53,596 nucleotides of DNA from an uncultured Clostridia bacterium. Its GTDB lineage: Bacteria; Bacillota; Clostridia; TANB77; CAG-508. Of this stretch, positions 33,754 through 42,422 are shown in pieces. Location of the stretch: the NCBI GenBank assembly GCA_948678575.1, contig CAPPGO010000002.1, positions 1 through 53,596 on the forward strand. Reading direction: 5' to 3'. Within the stretch, counting starts at the first letter, position 1. Each line of letters begins with the position of its first letter. Position numbers and translations under genes: made by a program. Under the pieces are notes generated by a model that was given only the letters and a program-made list of their open reading frames with translations, ran no database searches and was not told the origin of the DNA.

Positions 33754-34683
33754 ATGAAATTTGCAAAACTAAGTCCCGAAGCAGATATGACAAAAGTGAT
33801 ACAATGTGATGATATGGGAAATGACACTTTAATTGTTCGTTTACCAGATAAAATAGAGAATAAAAGAGCAGTAATGTTAAAAGAGGGACAATATGCTATT
33901 TTATATAAAGCTGGAAAAGTATATGATGCAATTCACAAAAAAGGAATGTATGAAATAGAAAGTTCTAAGCAAGCTAAAACTCGTAAAGAGATGGAAAAAT
34001 GGAGAAAATTTAATCCACCTAAGAAAGATGATTCGGAGCTTTGCATGATTGTTTTCAATATGAGAGAAATTGTTGGAAATAATTTTAGTATAGATAAACC
34101 TATGGAATATATAGATTGGTCCAAAGATAAGCCAATAAAGGCAAGATTTACATGTAAAGGAATTTTCAATTTTGTAATAGAAGATCCATATTTATTCTTT
34201 TCTAGGGTTTTTGGTATTAGAGATCACTATTCAAAATTAGAGCTAATTGAACAAATTAGAAAACAGGCAGTAGAATCAATTCAAGAAGGAATAAACGAAT
34301 TATCTAATGAATATAAATTATCTATGGAGCTTGTAAAAACTAAAACAAGCGAATTAGAGATAAAAGTTAAAGAAAATGAATATGATTTGAAATTGAAAAT
34401 GCGTGGTATAAAAATAACATATTTTGAACTTACAGATTTAGATATTGTTGCAGATAAGAAAGACTTAAATAAAGAAGAAAATCAATTAGTTTTGAAAAGA
34501 TTGGACTCTGTATTAGAAAAAGTCAAAGACAATTATAAATTGATAGATAAAGATAATGTAAGAATTTACTTAAATGATAATGGTGAAATAACATATAAAA
34601 GTAATATTGGAATATGTGTTAAATGCGGAAATTTGCTAGAAAAAAACGGGAAATATTGCAAAATTTGTGGAGCAAAAATTTGA
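33754..34683 (+). CDS. SPFH-domain protein with C-terminal zinc ribbon
   Basis: 309 residues. Residues about 20-200 look like the SPFH/virion-core-like family (LPDKIENKRAVMLKEGQYAILYKAGKVYDAIHKKGMYEI; CKGIFNFVIEDPYLFFSRVFG). The C-terminus is a zinc ribbon, CVKCGNLLEKNGKYCKICGAKI. Related proteins often act in membrane stress or as scaffold proteins. No membrane helix is evident. GAGGAGTG precedes ATG 33754. Confidence 0.72.
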   Translation: MKFAKLSPEADMTKVIQCDDMGNDTLIVRLPDKIENKRAVMLKEGQYAILYKAGKVYDAIHKKGMYEIESSKQAKTRKEMEKWRKFNPPKKDDSELCMIVFNMREIVGNNFSIDKPMEYIDWSKDKPIKARFTCKGIFNFVIEDPYLFFSRVFGIRDHYSKLELIEQIRKQAVESIQEGINELSNEYKLSMELVKTKTSELEIKVKENEYDLKLKMRGIKITYFELTDLDIVADKKDLNKEENQLVLKRLDSVLEKVKDNYKLIDKDNVRIYLNDNGEITYKSNIGICVKCGNLLEKNGKYCKICGAKI

Positions 34684-34701
34684 GTTTTTTAATAAATAGT
34701 A

Positions 34702-34728
34702 TTGACAATTGTAAAAAAAAGGTATAAA
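34702..34728 (+). promoter_or_regulatory. Promoter for groES-groEL
   Basis: TTGACA (34702-34707) with TATAAA (34723-34728), 15-bp spacer; TAAATT at 34725 gives the 17-bp alternative. The CIRCE operator begins 4 bp downstream. Confidence 0.75.
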
Positions 34729-34731
34729 TTA

Positions 34732-34758
34732 TTAGCAGTCGATAAGTTCGACTGCTAA
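34732..34758. promoter_or_regulatory. CIRCE operator (HrcA site)
   Basis: TTAGCAGTC, 9-bp spacer, GACTGCTAA. The consensus is TTAGCACTC-N9-GAGTGCTAA; here both arms carry a symmetrical C-to-G / G-to-C change that preserves the palindrome. HrcA should repress groESL from this site. Confidence 0.92.
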
Positions 34759-34781
34759 TTTTCGTTAAGGAGGTATTTGAG

Positions 34782-35063
34782 ATGATAAAACCATTATCAG
34801 ATAAAGTATTAATAAAAATGGTAGCCGCTGAGGAAACAACTAAAAGCGGAATTATATTATCAGCTAATTCACAAGAAAAACCACAAATAGCAGAAGTTAT
34901 TGAGGTAGGACCTGGAATTACAGCTGATGGCGAAAAAGTTGAAATGCAAGTAAAAAAAGGTGATAAAGTTATAACAAGTAAATATTCTGGAACAGAAATA
35001 AAATATCAAGGTGAAGAATATATTATTGTTAAACAATCAGAAATACTTGCAGTAGTAGAATAA
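34782..35063 (+). CDS. groES: Co-chaperonin GroES
   Basis: 93 residues. Caps the GroEL chamber. Typical start IKPLSDKVLIKMVAAEETTKSGIIL (mobile loop) and end YIIVKQSEILAVVE. AAGGAGG precedes ATG 34782, directly after the CIRCE element, so it is heat-shock controlled. Followed by groEL after 22 nt. Confidence 0.97.
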   Translation: MIKPLSDKVLIKMVAAEETTKSGIILSANSQEKPQIAEVIEVGPGITADGEKVEMQVKKGDKVITSKYSGTEIKYQGEEYIIVKQSEILAVVE

Positions 35064-35085
35064 TAGAAAGGGAGTGCATTATTTT

Positions 35086-36720
35086 ATGGCAAAAGAAATT
35101 AAATTTGGCGAAGACGCTAGAAAAAGTTTATTAGAAGGTGTTAATAAATTAGCAGATACTGTAAAAGTTACATTAGGACCAAAAGGAAGAAATGTAGTTT
35201 TAGATAAATCTTTTGGAGCACCACTTATTACAAATGATGGTGTTACAATAGCAAAAGAAATTGAATTAGAAGATCCATTTGAAAATATGGGAGCTTCACT
35301 TGTAAAAGAAGTTTCTACAAAAACAAATGATGTTGCAGGAGACGGAACAACAACAGCAACAGTTCTAGCTCAAATAATGTTAAAAGAAGGTGTAAAAAAT
35401 GTTGCAGCTGGAGGCGATGTTTTAGCAATAAAAAGAGGTATGGATAAGGCAACAGAAGTTGCAGTAGGAGCTTTAAAAGAAATATCTTCTCCAATAAAAG
35501 GAAAAGAAGATATAGCAAGAGTTGCAAGTATTTCAGCAAACAATTCTGAAATAGGTTCTTTAATTGCAGATGCAATGGAAAAAGTTTCAAATGATGGAGT
35601 AATAACAATAGAAGAATCAAAAACATCATCAACAGAAGTAAATGTTGTAGAAGGTATGCAATTTGATAAAGGATATATTTCTCCATATATGGTAACAGAT
35701 ACAGATAAAATGCAAGCTGTTATGGATAATCCATATATATTAATTACAGACAAGAAAATTTCAAATATACAAGAAATTTTACCATTACTTGAAGAATTAT
35801 CACAAAGTGGTGGAAAAATGGTTATTATTGCAGATGATATTGAATCAGAAGCATTATCAACATTAATTTTAAATAAATTAAGAGGAGTATTAAATGTTGT
35901 TGCAGTAAAAGCTCCTGGTTTTGGTGATAGAAGAAAAGATATGTTACAAGATATCGCTGTTTTAACAGGTGGAGAAGTTATTACATCTGACTTAGGTTTA
36001 GAGCTTAAAGATACAACATTAGCACAACTTGGAAAAGCAAAACAAGTAAAAATAACAAAAGAAAATACAATCATTGTTGATGGTAATGGCGATAAAAAAG
36101 AAATTGAAGATAGAGTAAAACATATAAGAAGAGCATTAGAAGAAGAACAAGGAAGTTATGACAAAGAAAAATTACAAGAACGTTTAGCGAAACTTGCTGG
36201 TGGTGTTGCAGTTATAGAAGTTGGTGCTGCAACTGAAATAGAAATGAAAGAGAAAAAATTAAGAATTGAAGATGCTTTATCTGCTACAAAAGCAGCAGTT
36301 GAAGAAGGAATATTACCAGGTGGTGGAACAGCATATGTAAATGTAATTCCAAAAGTTGAAGCTATACTTTCAGAAGTTTCAGAAGATGAAAAACTTGGTG
36401 TAAAAATAATTTTAAAAGCATTGGAAGAACCAGTTAAACAAATTGCCATAAATGCTGGCTTAGAAGGTGCAGTTATTTTAGATAAAGTTAAAACATCTAA
36501 ACCAGGTGTTGGATTTGATGCTGCTAATGAAGAATATGTTGATATGAAAAAAGCAGGTGTTGTAGATCCAACAAAAGTTACTCGTTCAGCTTTACAAAAT
36601 GCAGAAAGTGTTGCATCAATGATACTTACAACAGAAAGCATTATGACAGAAAAGAAAGAGAAATCATGTGGTTGTGGAAACCATACTCCTGAAATGCCTG
36701 ATATGGGTGGAATGTATTAA
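35086..36720 (+). CDS. groEL: Chaperonin GroEL
   Basis: 544 residues. ATP-driven folding chamber. AKEIKFGEDARKSLLEGVNKLADTVKVTLGPKGRNVVL, the ATP site VAGDGTTTATVLAQ and the hinge GILPGGGTAYV are present. ATG 35086 has GGGAG upstream; the frame's ATG at 35074 gives a non-family extension. The C-terminus is unusual: KSCGCGNHTPEMPDMGGMY puts two cysteines and a histidine before the usual Gly-Met tail. Confidence 0.97.
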   Translation: MAKEIKFGEDARKSLLEGVNKLADTVKVTLGPKGRNVVLDKSFGAPLITNDGVTIAKEIELEDPFENMGASLVKEVSTKTNDVAGDGTTTATVLAQIMLKEGVKNVAAGGDVLAIKRGMDKATEVAVGALKEISSPIKGKEDIARVASISANNSEIGSLIADAMEKVSNDGVITIEESKTSSTEVNVVEGMQFDKGYISPYMVTDTDKMQAVMDNPYILITDKKISNIQEILPLLEELSQSGGKMVIIADDIESEALSTLILNKLRGVLNVVAVKAPGFGDRRKDMLQDIAVLTGGEVITSDLGLELKDTTLAQLGKAKQVKITKENTIIVDGNGDKKEIEDRVKHIRRALEEEQGSYDKEKLQERLAKLAGGVAVIEVGAATEIEMKEKKLRIEDALSATKAAVEEGILPGGGTAYVNVIPKVEAILSEVSEDEKLGVKIILKALEEPVKQIAINAGLEGAVILDKVKTSKPGVGFDAANEEYVDMKKAGVVDPTKVTRSALQNAESVASMILTTESIMTEKKEKSCGCGNHTPEMPDMGGMY

Positions 36721-36759
36721 AATTTATAGTTAATATAAAATTATGATAATAAGTTTTAG

Positions 36760-36796
36760 ACTGCTGACAAAGCAATATTTGTTGGCAGTTTTTTTA
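36760..36796 (+). terminator. Terminator of groESL
   Basis: ACTGCTGACAAA (36760-36771) with TTTGTTGGCAGT (36778-36789), one G-T pair, then a T-run. Confidence 0.9.
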
Positions 36797-36806
36797 TAAA
36801 AAATTA

Positions 36807-36833
36807 AAACCCCAGAATGATATTCTGGGGTTT
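36807..36833 (-). terminator. Terminator of the cysteine-rich peptide gene
   Basis: 12-bp stem AAACCCCAGAAT / ATTCTGGGGTTT with a 3-nt loop; on the minus strand it is followed by a T-rich run, 22 nt after the peptide's stop. Confidence 0.85.
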
Positions 36834-36854
36834 GTGGTATAAAGTTCCTAAGAA

Positions 36855-36989
36855 CTAGCAGCAACCACCTCTACCTCCGTTGTTTCCACAACAACAGAAA
36901 AGAATAATTAATAGGATTATAATCCATAAGCAGTCGCAATCTCCACCGAATAATCCGCAACCGCATCCACAACCTCTGTTTTCTGGCAT
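36855..36989 (-). CDS. Small cysteine-rich membrane peptide
   Basis: 44 residues, too short for usual ORF cut-offs. MPENRGCGCGCGLFGGDCDC is followed by a hydrophobic helix (about 21-31) and then CCCGNNGGRGGCC: 10 cysteines in all. GGAGGG lies 9 nt before the ATG at 36989 and a strong terminator follows, which supports a real gene. It resembles small Gly-rich sporulation or coat peptides (YjcZ-like) in size and helix placement, but the cysteine content differs; metal binding or disulfide cross-linking is a guess. Confidence 0.75.
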   Translation of the reverse strand: MPENRGCGCGCGLFGGDCDCLWIIILLIILFCCCGNNGGRGGCC

Positions 36990-37119
36990 TTCATTTTCCC
37001 TCCTTCAAAGTTATTATGGTATATAATATTCCGAAAGGAAAAAAGTGTTACTAATGTACTTGTATATATTTTTACTTTGTAATAAAATATAATTGAAAAT
37101 ATACTGAGGATGTAAAATT

Positions 37120-39129
37120 ATGGATTTAGAAGAAGCTAAGAAAAAAGTAAAAATTACACCAGAAGAACGAGCAGCTGTTGAAAAATATATTAATATGTGG
37201 CATGCTGAGATGAATTCAATTATAGGATTTCAAGCTAGACAATATGTAAGTGCTGCTAGTGAAGGTTGGAGTTTACCAGGAATGGATAAACAGATAAAAG
37301 GTGATGCAGGAGAAGAAGTTTTAAGTATGATAGAAAATGCTGGAATGGTTTATTCAGCAATGCTAAAAAGTATGTATGAATATACGCCACCATACAAATT
37401 AATGCGAGGAACATCTAATAAAGAAATATCAAGACTTAGTAAAGGAAGTGTATATAATAGAATGTTATCAACTTCAACTGATGAGAGAACAGCGAAAAGT
37501 TTTGGTAGATATGGCGATGCAGCATTTTTAAGAATTATTCCAGGACCAGATATACCATTTATAAATGTAGATGAATTTATAGGAAGAGAAAACTTAAATA
37601 GATATGAAAATGAATATATTTTAGCTCCATTTACAAAAGTATCTAGTAATACTTTTAGAAGTGATTGGAATGGTTTTAAATATTATGATGTTAAACTTGA
37701 CAAACCAGAGATGCGAGCTTTTGAAGATGGTGAAAAAGAAAAATTATCCCAAGAAATAAAAGAGAAATTTACTGATGTTGTAGAAAAAGGCAAAAGGATG
37801 CTTGCAATATATGATAGATTGGAGTTATGCCAAGAAAGATTAAGAGTAATATCTGATAAAGAAGAAAGAAAATATTATTCAGATATGCAAAAAGCTAATT
37901 ATGATGAAATGTTTGCTCTTTCACCAGAAATAAGTGATTTTGAAGACAAAATGAATCGCTATGTACAAGGAATTTTTGAAGAAAGAGAAAGAGAAGTCAA
38001 AGAAGCTCATGATATAACTAAGCAAGAGGAAGAAAGACTGGCAAAAGAAGCATATGAAAAGAGACAAAAAGAATTAATTGATGAATCAACAAAACAAATT
38101 AAAGAAGATGCTCCGAAAGTAATTTCTACATTTCAAAGAGCGCCAGATATGTTAAAAAATACTTATAATTCTTTAAAAAATGAAGAAAGCAGATATTCAC
38201 AAATGGCTGATATTTTAGGAGTACCATTTTCGTTACATATTCCAGGAGAGAATATTGAAGAGAATTTAGAAAAGTTGAGTAAAAATGTAGAGGATATAAA
38301 GACAAGGATTGATGAAATAACAGGAACAACTTTTGAAACTTCAAAATCTGCAATGGAAGCAGTAAGTACTTTAAATAATTATCAACAAAAATCTGAAACA
38401 GTTAAAGATAATCAAAATGTATCATATAATACAGTAAAGCAGTATTCAGATGAAGCAACTTTTGAATTAAAGAAAGGTGTAGATGAAAGCGTTCAGAGAA
38501 CAATTTTGAGTACAAAATATAAATTATTACAAGCCAGAAGACGAGAAGTGGAAGGTAGAAAAATATCGTTTTTTGGTCGTATTAGAGGTTTAGGAAAATT
38601 AAAAGACATAGAACTTCAAAATATAGATTTAGAAGAAAAAATTTTAAGAAATACAAAAATACAGAGCAAGAGTGAATATAGTGTACAAGATGCTTTGGCA
38701 GATATGAAAGTTTTTTCAATAAGAGAATTGGATGGACAAAATACAGAAGAAATGAATCAACTTTCTAAAAGAATAAGAAGAGTTTTTGGAGTTCATGATA
38801 ATATAATTGAAATGAGAGCACAAGAAAAAATGCGTTCTGTTCCAATGGTTATGACAGATATAAAGAAAAGAGTTAGAACTTCTGAAAAAATTAGAAGAGC
38901 AGAACAAAGAAATTCTAATTTGCAAGCCGAATTAGCAGATACACAAAATTCTTTTGGTCAGAATCCAGGTTTTGGTGCATATAGAAGAAGTGAAGCTATT
39001 CAAAATTTTGAAAGAATATTAGATGATACAGTTAAAATTACTATGACACAAGATGACAGACCTGAAAATATAATAGAAAATGTAACATCAAGAAAAAATC
39101 CTTATGATGATGGATATGGTACAAAATAA
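37120..39129 (+). CDS. ADP-ribosyltransferase-domain protein with coiled coils
   Basis: 669 residues. Residues about 25-180 form an R-S-E type mono-ADP-ribosyltransferase domain: R96 in YKLMRGTS, the STS motif at 117-119 (MLSTSTDERTAKSFG) and the E163-x-E165 pair in RYENEYILAP. This ExE pattern is typical of arginine-modifying enzymes (VIP2/C2/iota-type). Residues 210-640 are charged and helical, probably coiled coil. No signal peptide or membrane segment, so export would need a non-Sec route, or it acts inside the cell. GAGGA precedes ATG 37120. No immunity gene or toxin translocation partner is adjacent. Confidence 0.82.
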   Translation: MDLEEAKKKVKITPEERAAVEKYINMWHAEMNSIIGFQARQYVSAASEGWSLPGMDKQIKGDAGEEVLSMIENAGMVYSAMLKSMYEYTPPYKLMRGTSNKEISRLSKGSVYNRMLSTSTDERTAKSFGRYGDAAFLRIIPGPDIPFINVDEFIGRENLNRYENEYILAPFTKVSSNTFRSDWNGFKYYDVKLDKPEMRAFEDGEKEKLSQEIKEKFTDVVEKGKRMLAIYDRLELCQERLRVISDKEERKYYSDMQKANYDEMFALSPEISDFEDKMNRYVQGIFEEREREVKEAHDITKQEEERLAKEAYEKRQKELIDESTKQIKEDAPKVISTFQRAPDMLKNTYNSLKNEESRYSQMADILGVPFSLHIPGENIEENLEKLSKNVEDIKTRIDEITGTTFETSKSAMEAVSTLNNYQQKSETVKDNQNVSYNTVKQYSDEATFELKKGVDESVQRTILSTKYKLLQARRREVEGRKISFFGRIRGLGKLKDIELQNIDLEEKILRNTKIQSKSEYSVQDALADMKVFSIRELDGQNTEEMNQLSKRIRRVFGVHDNIIEMRAQEKMRSVPMVMTDIKKRVRTSEKIRRAEQRNSNLQAELADTQNSFGQNPGFGAYRRSEAIQNFERILDDTVKITMTQDDRPENIIENVTSRKNPYDDGYGTK

Positions 39130-39179
39130 AAAATATGACTAAGAAATTCATATAAAATGCTTATTATATAAAAAAAGTG

Positions 39180-39208
39180 TTGACAAATGAAGTAAAGTAT
39201 ATTATACT
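39180..39208 (+). promoter_or_regulatory. Promoter for rpmF
   Basis: TTGACA (39180-39185), 17 bp, TATACT (39203-39208). Confidence 0.85.
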
Positions 39209-39277
39209 ATCTTAGTAACTTTAAGAAAATAATGTATAAGACATATAGATTTTAAAGAAGCTAAGGAGGGATTTAAG

Positions 39278-39466
39278 ATGGCACAACCAAAAAGAAGATG
39301 GTCAAAAGCAAGAACAGGAGCAAAAAGATCAACTTGGAAAATAGAAGAAACAAATTTATCTACTTGTCCACATTGCCACGAACCAGTTAGACCACATACT
39401 GTATGTTCAAATTGCGGATACTATGATGGAAAAGAAGTAGTTGCAAAAAAAGCTGATAAAGAATAA
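39278..39466 (+). CDS. rpmF: 50S ribosomal protein L32
   Basis: 62 residues. MAQPKRRWSKARTGAKRSTWK start and a four-cysteine zinc site (TCPHCHEP ... VCSNCGYYDGKEV). AAGGAGGG precedes the ATG. It has its own promoter and terminator and lacks the usual upstream YceD-family partner. Confidence 0.97.
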   Translation: MAQPKRRWSKARTGAKRSTWKIEETNLSTCPHCHEPVRPHTVCSNCGYYDGKEVVAKKADKE

Positions 39467-39500
39467 AAAATAAATCACACTTTGTGTGATTTATTTTTTT
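39465..39500 (+). terminator. Terminator of rpmF
   Basis: AAATCACAC / GTGTGATTT stem (extended by A-T pairs) around a TTT loop, then a T-run. Confidence 0.85.
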
Positions 39501-39635
39501 GTAATCAAAACAGAAAAATTTGTAAAAAAGCTACTATTTTCTTTAATATAATCAAGAAATTTCCAGTTTTCTATTGACATTTGACGCAAAAAGGTGTAAA
39601 GTATAATAGCATTACAGAAAAGGAAGTGATCTTTA

Positions 39636-39983
39636 ATGGATAATAAAGTTAAAATAAGTATTTTATTAGAAACATATGGTAAATTACTTACTGATAAACA
39701 ATATAATCTATTGGATGATTACTACAACATGGATTTATCTTTATCAGAAATAGCAGAAAATGAAAATATTACTAGGCAAGCTGTTAGAGATAATTTAAAG
39801 AAGGGAGAGAATAAGCTTTTCGAATACGAAGAAAAGCTAGGTATTATGAAGAAAACTTTAATGCAAGAAGAAACTATTAGCACAATATTATCTGAAATAT
39901 CAAAAATTGAACATAGTTCGTCAGATAAAGAAATTGCGAATATTCTTCAGGATGTAAAAAACAAATTAAACTGTTTAGTTTAA
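39636..39983 (+). CDS. ylxM: YlxM-like SRP-associated HTH protein
   Basis: 115 residues, UPF0122 family. The sigma-factor-like HTH is visible in LLTDKQYNLLDDYYNMDLSLSEIAENENITRQAVRDNLKKGENKLFEYEEKLG. YlxM is thought to modulate the signal recognition particle, and ffh follows after about 20 nt, the conserved order. Upstream TATAAT (39602-39607) with a TTGACG at 39581 (15-bp spacing). AAGGAAGTGAT precedes the ATG. Confidence 0.93.
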   Translation: MDNKVKISILLETYGKLLTDKQYNLLDDYYNMDLSLSEIAENENITRQAVRDNLKKGENKLFEYEEKLGIMKKTLMQEETISTILSEISKIEHSSSDKEIANILQDVKNKLNCLV

Positions 39984-40003
39984 GAAAAGAGAGGTAAATG
40001 CGG

Positions 40004-41368
40004 ATGGCTTTTGAAGGATTATCTTCACGCTTGCAAGATATAACTAGAAAACTAAAAGGAAAAGCTCGTATTACAGAGAGCGATTTAAAAGAGGTTTTAA
40101 GAGAAGTAAAACTTGCTCTTTTAGAGGCTGATGTTAACTATAAAATTGTTAAAGATTTTATAAAAGTAATAGAAGAAAAAGCTTTGGGTCAAGATGTCTT
40201 AAAATCACTTACTCCTGGTCAACAAGTTGTAAAGATAGTTAAAGATGAGTTAACATTATTATTAGGCGGAGAAGAAGCTAGAATTAATTTTACTCCAAAT
40301 CCACCAACAGTAATAATGCTTGTAGGACTTCAAGGTTCTGGTAAAACAACTACATCTGGAAAACTTGCTAATATTATTAGAAAGCAAGGCAAAAAGCCAC
40401 TATTAGTTGCCTGTGATGTGTATAGACCTGCTGCTATTAAACAATTACAAGTAGTTGGAAAACAACTTGACATTCCAGTATTTGTTAATGAAAATACAAA
40501 GGATGTTAAAGTAATTGCAAAGCAAGCAATGTCTTATGCAATATCAAAAATGAATGATGTTATAATTATAGATACAGCTGGACGACTTCAAATTGATGAA
40601 GCTCTTATGCAAGAACTTAAAGATTTGAAAAAAGATGTTAAACCATATGAAATTTTGTTAGTAGTAGATTCAATGACTGGTCAAGATGCAGTAAATGTAG
40701 CAACTACATTTAACGAGGAACTTGGAATCGATGGAATTATTCTTACAAAATTAGATGGTGATACAAGAGGTGGTGCAGCATTATCTACAAAAAAAGTAAC
40801 TGGTAGACCAATTAAATTTATTGCTACTGGTGAAAAACTTAGCGATATAGAAGTATTTCACCCAGAAAGAATGGCATCAAGAATTCTTGGAATGGGAGAT
40901 GTACTTTCAATAATAGAAAAGGCAGAAGAGACATTTGACTTAGAAGAAGCAGAAAAGCTTGAAAAGAAAATAAAGAAGCAAAGTTTTGACTTAGATGATT
41001 ATTTAACACAATTAAGACAAATGAAAAAAATGGGTTCTTTTTCTTCATTGCTAAAAATGATACCAGGTTTTAGTGCAATGAAAGATGTAAAAGTTGATGA
41101 CAAAGAATTTGTTAGAATAGAAGCAATAATTTGTTCAATGACAAAAGAAGAACGCAGAAATCCAAAAGTTTTAAATGGTAGTAGGCGTTTAAGAATAGCA
41201 AAAGGAAGTGGAACAACAGTTGAACAAATAAATAAATTTATGAAATCTTTTGAGATGACACAGAAACTTATGAAGCAAATGACATCAGGAAAAGGCATGA
41301 ATAAACTTATGAAAGGCTTAGATATGAATAAAATTCAAGATATGCCTGAATTCAAAAATTTAAAGTAG
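40004..41368 (+). CDS. ffh: Signal recognition particle protein Ffh
   Basis: 454 residues. GTPase that targets membrane proteins cotranslationally. N domain (MAFEGLSSRLQDITRKLKGKARITE), G domain (GLQGSGKTTTSGKLA, DTAGRLQIDEALM, TKLDGDTRGGAALS) and a Met-rich M domain at the end (QKLMKQMTSGKGMNKLMKGLDM). ATG 40004 is 9 nt from GAGG and gives the canonical start; ATG 39998 is only 3 nt from it. Confidence 0.97.
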   Translation: MAFEGLSSRLQDITRKLKGKARITESDLKEVLREVKLALLEADVNYKIVKDFIKVIEEKALGQDVLKSLTPGQQVVKIVKDELTLLLGGEEARINFTPNPPTVIMLVGLQGSGKTTTSGKLANIIRKQGKKPLLVACDVYRPAAIKQLQVVGKQLDIPVFVNENTKDVKVIAKQAMSYAISKMNDVIIIDTAGRLQIDEALMQELKDLKKDVKPYEILLVVDSMTGQDAVNVATTFNEELGIDGIILTKLDGDTRGGAALSTKKVTGRPIKFIATGEKLSDIEVFHPERMASRILGMGDVLSIIEKAEETFDLEEAEKLEKKIKKQSFDLDDYLTQLRQMKKMGSFSSLLKMIPGFSAMKDVKVDDKEFVRIEAIICSMTKEERRNPKVLNGSRRLRIAKGSGTTVEQINKFMKSFEMTQKLMKQMTSGKGMNKLMKGLDMNKIQDMPEFKNLK

Positions 41369-41421
41369 TATATAATTAAAATTATATAAATAATAAAAAA
41401 TAAAGTGGAGGTGAACTTATA

Positions 41422-41658
41422 ATGGTAAAAATCAGATTACAAAGAGTTGGAAAGAAAAAAGCTCCTTTTTATCATGTAGTAGTTGCAGATTCAAGAAGCC
41501 CAAGAGATGGTAAAATAATTGAGAAAGTAGGAACATACAATCCTATGACAGAACCAGCAACAATCGAAATAGATAAAGATAAAGTAGCTGAATGGGTTAA
41601 AAATGGTGCTAAACCAACAGACACAGTTAAAAAACTAATAGAAGTTGCTAGCAAATAA
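41422..41658 (+). CDS. rpsP: 30S ribosomal protein S16
   Basis: 78 residues. MVKIRLQRVGKKKAPFYHVVVADSRSPRDGKIIEKVGTYNP is the standard S16 core. Start of the rpsP-khpA-rimM-trmD-rplS cluster; GGAGGTGAA precedes the ATG. Confidence 0.98.
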   Translation: MVKIRLQRVGKKKAPFYHVVVADSRSPRDGKIIEKVGTYNPMTEPATIEIDKDKVAEWVKNGAKPTDTVKKLIEVASK

Positions 41659-41682
41659 TCATAACAAGCGAGGTGCAGAAGT

Positions 41683-41916
41683 ATGGAAGATATACTAGAA
41701 GTAGTTATCAAAAATTTAGTAGACCAAAAAGATGAAGTGTCTATTAATGAAAGAACAAATGATAATAAATCTATTTGTTATGAAGTTAAAGTTGCAGAAA
41801 CAGATATGGGAAAAGTAATTGGTAAACAAGGTAAAATGGCTAAATCAATTAGAACTATTATGAAAGCTATTGCTGGAAAAGAACATAAAAGAGTAACAAT
41901 CGAGTTTTTAGATTAG
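41683..41916 (+). CDS. khpA: KH-domain RNA-binding protein KhpA
   Basis: 77 residues, a single KH domain with the GxxG loop in MGKVIGKQGKMAKSIRTIMKAIAGKEHKRVTIEFLD. Binds RNA, usually with KhpB, and affects division and translation. Conserved place between rpsP and rimM. GAGGTGCAG precedes ATG 41683. Confidence 0.95.
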   Translation: MEDILEVVIKNLVDQKDEVSINERTNDNKSICYEVKVAETDMGKVIGKQGKMAKSIRTIMKAIAGKEHKRVTIEFLD

Positions 41917-42419
41917 TGAAAGATTATTTAGAATTAGGTCAAATTGTAAATGTCAAAGGCTTACATGGAGAAGTTAAAGTTAATTCCTATTCAGAAAATC
42001 CAAATCGATTTGAAACTTTAAAAGAAGTTTTGATAAAAAGTAAAAATGATATGAAAAAATATCAAATTGAAAAAGTTGGATATGCTAAAAATCAAGTGAT
42101 TTTGAAATTTGTAGGTATAGATACTGTTGAAGAGGCTGAAAAATTTAGAAATTCATATATTCTAATAAATAGAAATGAATTAGAAGAATTGCCAGAAGGA
42201 GTATATTACATAGCAGATTTAATAGGATTGAAAGTATATACTGAAAATAATGAATATTTAGGAATAGTAGATGATATTTTTCAAACTGGAAGCAATGATG
42301 TTTATGTTGTAAAAAATGACTTAGGTCAAAGTAAATTATTACCTGGAATAGATGAGGTAATAAAAGAAATAAATTTACCAGAAGGCAAAATAATAGTAAA
42401 TTTAATAGAAGGACTTTAA
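41916..42419 (+). CDS. rimM: Ribosome maturation factor RimM
   Basis: 167 residues. 16S rRNA processing factor for the 30S head. N-terminal domain LGQIVNVKGLHGEVKVNSYSENPNRF, then a PRC-barrel (YYIADLIGLKVYT ... LLPGIDEVIKEINL). Start is GTG 41916, overlapping the khpA stop by one base (TAGTG), so translation is coupled. Confidence 0.95.
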   Translation: MKDYLELGQIVNVKGLHGEVKVNSYSENPNRFETLKEVLIKSKNDMKKYQIEKVGYAKNQVILKFVGIDTVEEAEKFRNSYILINRNELEELPEGVYYIADLIGLKVYTENNEYLGIVDDIFQTGSNDVYVVKNDLGQSKLLPGIDEVIKEINLPEGKIIVNLIEGL

Positions 42420-42422
42420 TTT

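Noticed and set aside
35315..36641. Large minus-strand open frames opposite groEL (234 and 161 residues)
   Set aside because: They are antisense shadows of groEL caused by AT-rich codon bias, with low-complexity translations.
37077..37105. TTGTAA-17-TATACT as a promoter for the ADP-ribosyltransferase gene
   Set aside because: The implied transcript start would fall after the GAGGA ribosome site at 37106, so it is probably fortuitous.
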